The notes under the pieces were generated by a model. That model saw only the letters and a program-made list of their open reading frames with translations. It ran no database searches and was not told where the DNA came from. Both the position numbers and the translations under genes were made by a program. 64,000 bases of DNA, taken from NCBI GenBank assembly GCA_973895155.1, contig OZ316899.1, forward strand, positions 682,001 to 746,000. Reading direction: 5' to 3'. This DNA is from Marsupella aquatica. Taxonomy: Eukaryota; Marchantiophyta. Of this stretch, positions 60,801 through 64,000 are shown piece after piece (the first letter of the stretch is position 1; each line of letters opens with the position of its first letter).

Positions 60801-63800
60801 ATTCCGCAATTGGAGGAAGTAAACCCCATCCTGAGACCAATCCCGGTCCCACCCATGTACGGAGGGGTTCGGTTAGCTGAGCTTGACGCGAGCCTGGACC
60901 CGAGTCTGCGAAACCAGGTTGAAGTCATCAGGAAGGAGCACTACCGGAAGTACACTATTGGGATGGACAAATCTTTTAACCTGGGCCACGCTCTGACGGG
61001 GAAGGCTGAAAAATCCATCCAAGCTTTGCTCAAGGAATATGAAGATGTGTTTGCATGGAGTCATCATGATTTAACAGGCGTCTCCCCCGAGTTGGGAGAA
61101 CACACAATCGATCTGAACCTAGGAGCCCATGCGGTACGACAGCGACAACGTCGCATGAATCCGAGGTACTCCATCTTAGTGAAGGAGGAAATTGATCGTC
61201 TCCTCGCCGCCGATATCATTTACCCGGTAATGGCCAGCGACTGGGTCTCTCCCATTGTCATTGTACCAAAGAAGGGAGGTACGGATGGAAAACCTAAGAT
61301 TCGTATCTGTCAGGACTACCATAAGCTGAATGACGCAACCCGAAAAGACCATTACCCATTACCATTCACGGATATGGTTCTAGATATGGTGGCCCGAAAT
61401 GAAATCTATACATTTCTTGACGGGTATTCAGGTTATAACCAAATCTGGATTCGTCTCGCGGATCAGCTCAAAACAACTTTCACTATGGAGTGGGGAACGT
61501 TCGCATTTCGGAGGATGCCTTTTGGTCTGTGTAACGCCCCGGCTATGTTTCAGCGCCTTATGATGAATATCTTCCACGATTTCCTACGGGAATTTTTGGA
61601 GATATTTATCGATGACTTTGCCATCTTCGGAACCGTTGCCATGCACCCCGAACACCTACGACGAACGTTGCAACGATGCCGAGATGTTAACCTCAAACTA
61701 CATCCCGCCAAATGCTTCTTCGGGGTAGAGGAGGGGGTGTTACTCGGGCATCGTGTGTCCAAACGGGGCATTGAGGTGGACCAAGAGAAAGTTGCGGCCT
61801 GGATGGCGGTGGTGTTCCCCTTGGATCAAAAAGCAGTACGATCCTTCTTGGGCTGCGTAGGGTATTACCGCCGGTTCATTAAAGACTTTGCTAAAATTGC
61901 ATTGCCCTTAACTGAGATGATGAAGAAGGACGCAGCGGTCGAGGAGACACCCCGAAGACGGATTGCTTTTGAGGAACTCCGTAAACGACTCACCACCGCG
62001 CCTATCATGGTCACCCCAGACTGGAATAAGGAGTTCCACGTGTATGTCGATGTGTCAGGGTTCTGTATCGGATCCGTACTTAGTCAGCTAGATGAGGATG
62101 GACGTGATCACCCCATCTATTTCGCTAGCCGTCAACTATTTGCAGCCGAAAAGAATTATTCCCCCACTGATCGAGAAGCTTTGGGAATAATCTACTCGTG
62201 TAAAAAGTTCCGACACTATCTGCTAGGCTACAAGGTCATTTTCCACACGGATCATGATAGCCTGAAGTACATGGTCAACAAAGCGGATGTGACAGGACGG
62301 ATAGCCCGGTGGGTGCTACTTCTCCAGGAATTTAATTACGAAGTTCGGGTTCGGCCAGGAAGGGTACACCTCAATGCCGATTTCTTTTCACGACTGGACG
62401 GCGTACCAGTCGATCAGCCAATTGATGATATTTTTCCGGATGAGGAGTTGTTCCACGTGGGGGAAGGGACACCAACGTGGTACGGCTCAATAATCACCTT
62501 CCTTTTAACGGGCCCCATCCCTGACGGCATCAATCAGGAGGCCGCCGCTGTGTTTTTACGGAAAGCCGGGCCTTACGTCATGATACAGGGTCACCTACAT
62601 AAGGAAGGTATTAACGGAAAGTTACGACGCTGCTTAGAGTATAAGGAGACACTTATCGTGATACGGGCCCTGCATGAAGAAGAAGCTGGAGGCCATTTCG
62701 CGGCAGTTACGACAGCCCGAAAGATTCTGGACTCGGGGTATTGGTGGCCTACGTTGCATCGGGATGTACAGCGCTTCATTAAGGGCTGTGACTTGTGTCA
62801 GCGAGCGGGGGCCCCGAGGCGGGCTCATCATCACCCGCTCACATCTGTGCTTCCATTGGCACCATTCGAAAAATGGGGAATTGATTATATCGGACCGTTC
62901 ACTCCCGTTACCCGAAGGCGAAGGTGCAGGTACATCCTATTAGCTATTGATTACTCCACCAAATGGGTCGAAGCGCGGGCTACGGTAAAGGACGACGCCG
63001 CAACCAGTGCCAGATTCTTATACGAACAGATTTTCACCCGATTCGGACCGCCCTTAGAATTGGTAAGCGACCGTGGAACCCACTTCCTCAATGACACCGT
63101 AGCCCAGCTTACGGAGCGTTACCTAGTCAAGCACCGCAAGACTACCCCATATCATCCTAAAGCCAACGGGATGGCGGAGAGAGCAAATGGTATCATTGGG
63201 AAGATCCTCAACAAAACTGTAGCTGCGCACAAAATGGATTGGGATGATAAGTTGTACGCGGCGGTGTACTCGTATAATCTAGCTTACAAAACTACTACGA
63301 GTCACAGCCCGTACTTTCTGGTGTTCGGCCAACATTCGTTGGTGCCCGTCGAATTTGAAGTGCACACTCCACGGGTCAGCATTCGGGATCGCTTACCTGA
63401 ATCTGAAAGTCTGTCAGACCGAGCTTATCAGATTGAAGCCTTGGAAGAAGCACGGCTACTGGCAGCTCGACACACCGTGAAGAAACAGGCAACTTCGAAG
63501 AAGCAGCACGACAAAGGACTACGGAGGGTCGACGTCGTGGCAGGCGATCTAGTCCTTCTGTACGATAGTACGTACATGCAGTTTCCAGGGAAGCTGCATA
63601 CCCGGTGGTTAGGGCCCTTCCTTGTCAATCAGATCTACCGAAACGGATCTTTGGAGCTTGCGACGTATGCCGGCGATTTACTCCCCACGCGAATCAGCTA
63701 CGATCGTGTAAAAAAGTACCACCATCAAGATGACGACGCCGATAGCGATGTTCGCGAGGACGCTTCACAATTAAGCAGGGAGCTATGTGACGCCGCCGGT

Positions 63801-63818
63801 ACGGCGGTTAATGAGTGA
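57819..63818 (+). CDS. Gag-Pol polyprotein, intact, 1,999 aa
   Basis: ATG at 57,819 (PVTRSQAAYLRRL). A Ser-rich start and a 10-Pro run precede the gag capsid at residues about 88-245 (FKGRHGDDPDEWLDEFE). A Lys/Ser region is followed by three CCHC knuckles at about 386 (CSKCFQSGHVVQEC), 481 (CYNCEKPGHFAREC) and 509 (CQVCKTEAHSTANC). Protease: VDGGAGVNIM near 764. RT: about 1,130-1,310, with FIDDFA near 1,264. RNase H: YVDVSG, TDREAL, HTDHDS, about 1,405-1,530. Integrase: H2C2 zinc (about 1,617-1,661), then D in GIDYIGPF, D in SDRGTHF and E in GMAERANG (about 1,688, 1,750, 1,786). Every catalytic residue is present and there is no stop, so this copy could be competent. The stop lies 33 bp inside the 3' LTR. 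Confidence 0.96.
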   Translation: MPVTRSQAAYLRRLTSERESATATSSDSSGSEDSQSSRRMNIPPGSSGSGSTGPAAVPPPPPPPPPPMAAAPPVARAAQAPPQISQRSRFHYRPFKGRHGDDPDEWLDEFEATAKANGEDAIKLTVLPGVMRGEARPWYNSLPPRTTWAQFQAALLQEFRAIGSEQRSLLKIGQLCMEKKESLRKFIQKFQKLAAKIRPRPGDALQLTWFLHGLPTNMQFWVRQNNPISMQAAIACAETYRESTYNSRRSQRARRRKGKYETFSDSDSESDDERKKKRKKKKKHCSTSSSSETESSSDSASSIGSSTSSSSGSDLESESRSKKKKRRVKKEGKIKPRARRTIPDPKAAEADKLNEITDRLKALSVHLAEKPVEKKKPSEIRAHAWCSKCFQSGHVVQECPRWKNRVHQVELDDVDNPGPESESTEYFFEDPPDSVYQISTVGPRNLAGRTAYPYPSNGRSFQVISNPSIPPKPGIWRSPVCYNCEKPGHFARECTEPRRQGDGRGTPLCQVCKTEAHSTANCPLVIAGRTSAARPAQAGPVTSDAVVQMIAVEWQDDNTEWVNLVDVAEHPNPLDEAECYRVSTRAERKEEKTEEKRRKKKDTTPVQPAINIPPEKDDDYRRDDPKLFFPRIEELVKKQLEAYEAREYQKAIDKDIKAAETARRQEQEKQDKQEEAKQQPTKETKEDYDIKEDVKSCPVTATVGQLLQNNPQYRRQLRELLMGRRRRRLPRVGSADCNMICEDLGAPDISIEINNCTIKMVLVDGGAGVNIMTEETSVKLGYLTYQPTARAIRLANGARVLPLGTLTRVLTLVGGVEFYLNFLVMRPVCPSSYPVLLGRPWLYGGRVVTDWGKKELRFGKPTVRVSWAMDDYQGETPQGPEEYDSETSEEEELNMIELISSLSEEDVFGVEATRETHLLNYPRAAIESTPSTSTVGDEETHEQLVETEDTAPAKQGAEATPSISEPRNHEPAQQPPEAGNSRPRHKKRVSWDPSIPQLEEVNPILRPIPVPPMYGGVRLAELDASLDPSLRNQVEVIRKEHYRKYTIGMDKSFNLGHALTGKAEKSIQALLKEYEDVFAWSHHDLTGVSPELGEHTIDLNLGAHAVRQRQRRMNPRYSILVKEEIDRLLAADIIYPVMASDWVSPIVIVPKKGGTDGKPKIRICQDYHKLNDATRKDHYPLPFTDMVLDMVARNEIYTFLDGYSGYNQIWIRLADQLKTTFTMEWGTFAFRRMPFGLCNAPAMFQRLMMNIFHDFLREFLEIFIDDFAIFGTVAMHPEHLRRTLQRCRDVNLKLHPAKCFFGVEEGVLLGHRVSKRGIEVDQEKVAAWMAVVFPLDQKAVRSFLGCVGYYRRFIKDFAKIALPLTEMMKKDAAVEETPRRRIAFEELRKRLTTAPIMVTPDWNKEFHVYVDVSGFCIGSVLSQLDEDGRDHPIYFASRQLFAAEKNYSPTDREALGIIYSCKKFRHYLLGYKVIFHTDHDSLKYMVNKADVTGRIARWVLLLQEFNYEVRVRPGRVHLNADFFSRLDGVPVDQPIDDIFPDEELFHVGEGTPTWYGSIITFLLTGPIPDGINQEAAAVFLRKAGPYVMIQGHLHKEGINGKLRRCLEYKETLIVIRALHEEEAGGHFAAVTTARKILDSGYWWPTLHRDVQRFIKGCDLCQRAGAPRRAHHHPLTSVLPLAPFEKWGIDYIGPFTPVTRRRRCRYILLAIDYSTKWVEARATVKDDAATSARFLYEQIFTRFGPPLELVSDRGTHFLNDTVAQLTERYLVKHRKTTPYHPKANGMAERANGIIGKILNKTVAAHKMDWDDKLYAAVYSYNLAYKTTTSHSPYFLVFGQHSLVPVEFEVHTPRVSIRDRLPESESLSDRAYQIEALEEARLLAARHTVKKQATSKKQHDKGLRRVDVVAGDLVLLYDSTYMQFPGKLHTRWLGPFLVNQIYRNGSLELATYAGDLLPTRISYDRVKKYHHQDDDADSDVREDASQLSRELCDAAGTAVNE

Positions 63819-64000
63819 TTCAGTCTAACTGCGCTCGGCACGCGCGTTAGGTGGGTCTTAGGCCGCTATTATTAGCATAACGATAGTATTTAGGTAATCA
63901 TTAGGGGTAGGACATCATTAGGCAATAAGGGGGACTTCAGGTTCGGGCTGGCGGCGGGTCGCTATTCGCACACCCGGGTTACGAGCGTGGAGGGGCCCCT
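63786..64000 (+). repeat. 3' LTR of element (d), first 215 bp
   Basis: Starts TGTGACGCCG and overlaps the last 11 codons of pol. 98.6% identical to 53,701-53,915. Truncated by the window end. Confidence 0.95.

Larger units (their letters stand above)
53701..64000 (+). mobile_element. Young Ty3/gypsy element (d), OTA/Tat-like, 3' LTR cut by window end
   Basis: The LTR start TGTGACGCCG occurs at 53,701 and 63,786. The 215 bp visible in both differ at three sites, all transitions. Between them lie a TATA box, an ORF1 region, the hairpin module, and one gag-pol ORF of 1,999 codons. An extra ORF upstream of gag recalls Ogre-type Tat elements. The RNase H tether resembles Athila/Tat. The element inserted into the integrase frame of an older gypsy copy. 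The target duplication cannot be checked because the right end is outside the window. Confidence 0.93.

Overview
This window is repeat-dense nuclear DNA of a eukaryote. Spliced genes with GT-AG introns, Ty3/gypsy elements with OTA/Tat-like RNase H, a CACTA transposon of plant type and TTTAGGG interstitial repeats all point to the green/plant lineage. A streptophyte alga of the Chara type, or an early-diverging land plant, is my best guess; I cannot prove it from the sequence. I see no convincing single-copy host gene and no tRNA, rRNA or CRISPR array. Nearly everything is mobile or decaying.

Two related large units dominate. Unit A (about 2.8-20.1 kb) has a minus-strand partner ORF, a palindrome-rich array (4.06-5.56 kb), then a plus-strand multi-exon gene (6,463-19,514). 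That gene encodes, in order, a ParB-like DGxHR domain, a long middle domain, an N4/N6-type DNA methyltransferase lobe and a Ulp1/C48 SUMO-type protease. Unit B (about 20.7-47.2 kb) repeats the plan: a minus-strand DUF7869-like gene (24.85-21.64 kb), a palindrome-bearing 169-bp tandem array (28.0-28.76 kb), then a plus-strand gene (29,587-47,143) encoding a coiled coil, a Lys-rich tail, ParB-like, methyltransferase and Ulp1 modules, and finally an FCP1-like HAD phosphatase. The palindromes of A and B share a CGAGnCTCG core but have different flanks (TCTCAG/CTGAGA in A, TCTACA/TGTAGA in B). They also sit in introns of the same genes. This ParB + methyltransferase + protease + palindrome set is the best candidate for an undescribed element family. 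Both copies carry nonsense codons, and B also carries frameshifts.

Other elements have inserted into these units. An ORF1-bearing retroelement lies at 1-2,707 (minus) and a related copy in an intron at 13,181-~17.86 kb. A third, ORF-less relative lies in another intron (10.24-~12.2 kb). A short-LTR non-autonomous element (25,005-27,967, perfect TSD GAATG) sits next to array B. A 10-kb CACTA transposon (30,264-40,239) splits an exon of gene B and carries a SET-domain ORF beside its TNPD transposase. A CACTA DUF4218 relic lies at 20.1-20.74 kb.

The right third (47.6-53.7 kb) is a rearranged, deleted Ty3/gypsy element with ~1.48-kb LTRs and an initiator-Met-type primer site. It is interrupted inside its integrase reading frame by a young Ty3/gypsy element (53,701 to beyond the window end) with an uninterrupted 1,999-codon gag-pol. 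The two LTR starts of that element differ at 3 of 215 sites. A TTCCG-GCGG-CGGAA hairpin followed by AAACATACCTA-like sequence recurs in three of the retroelements.
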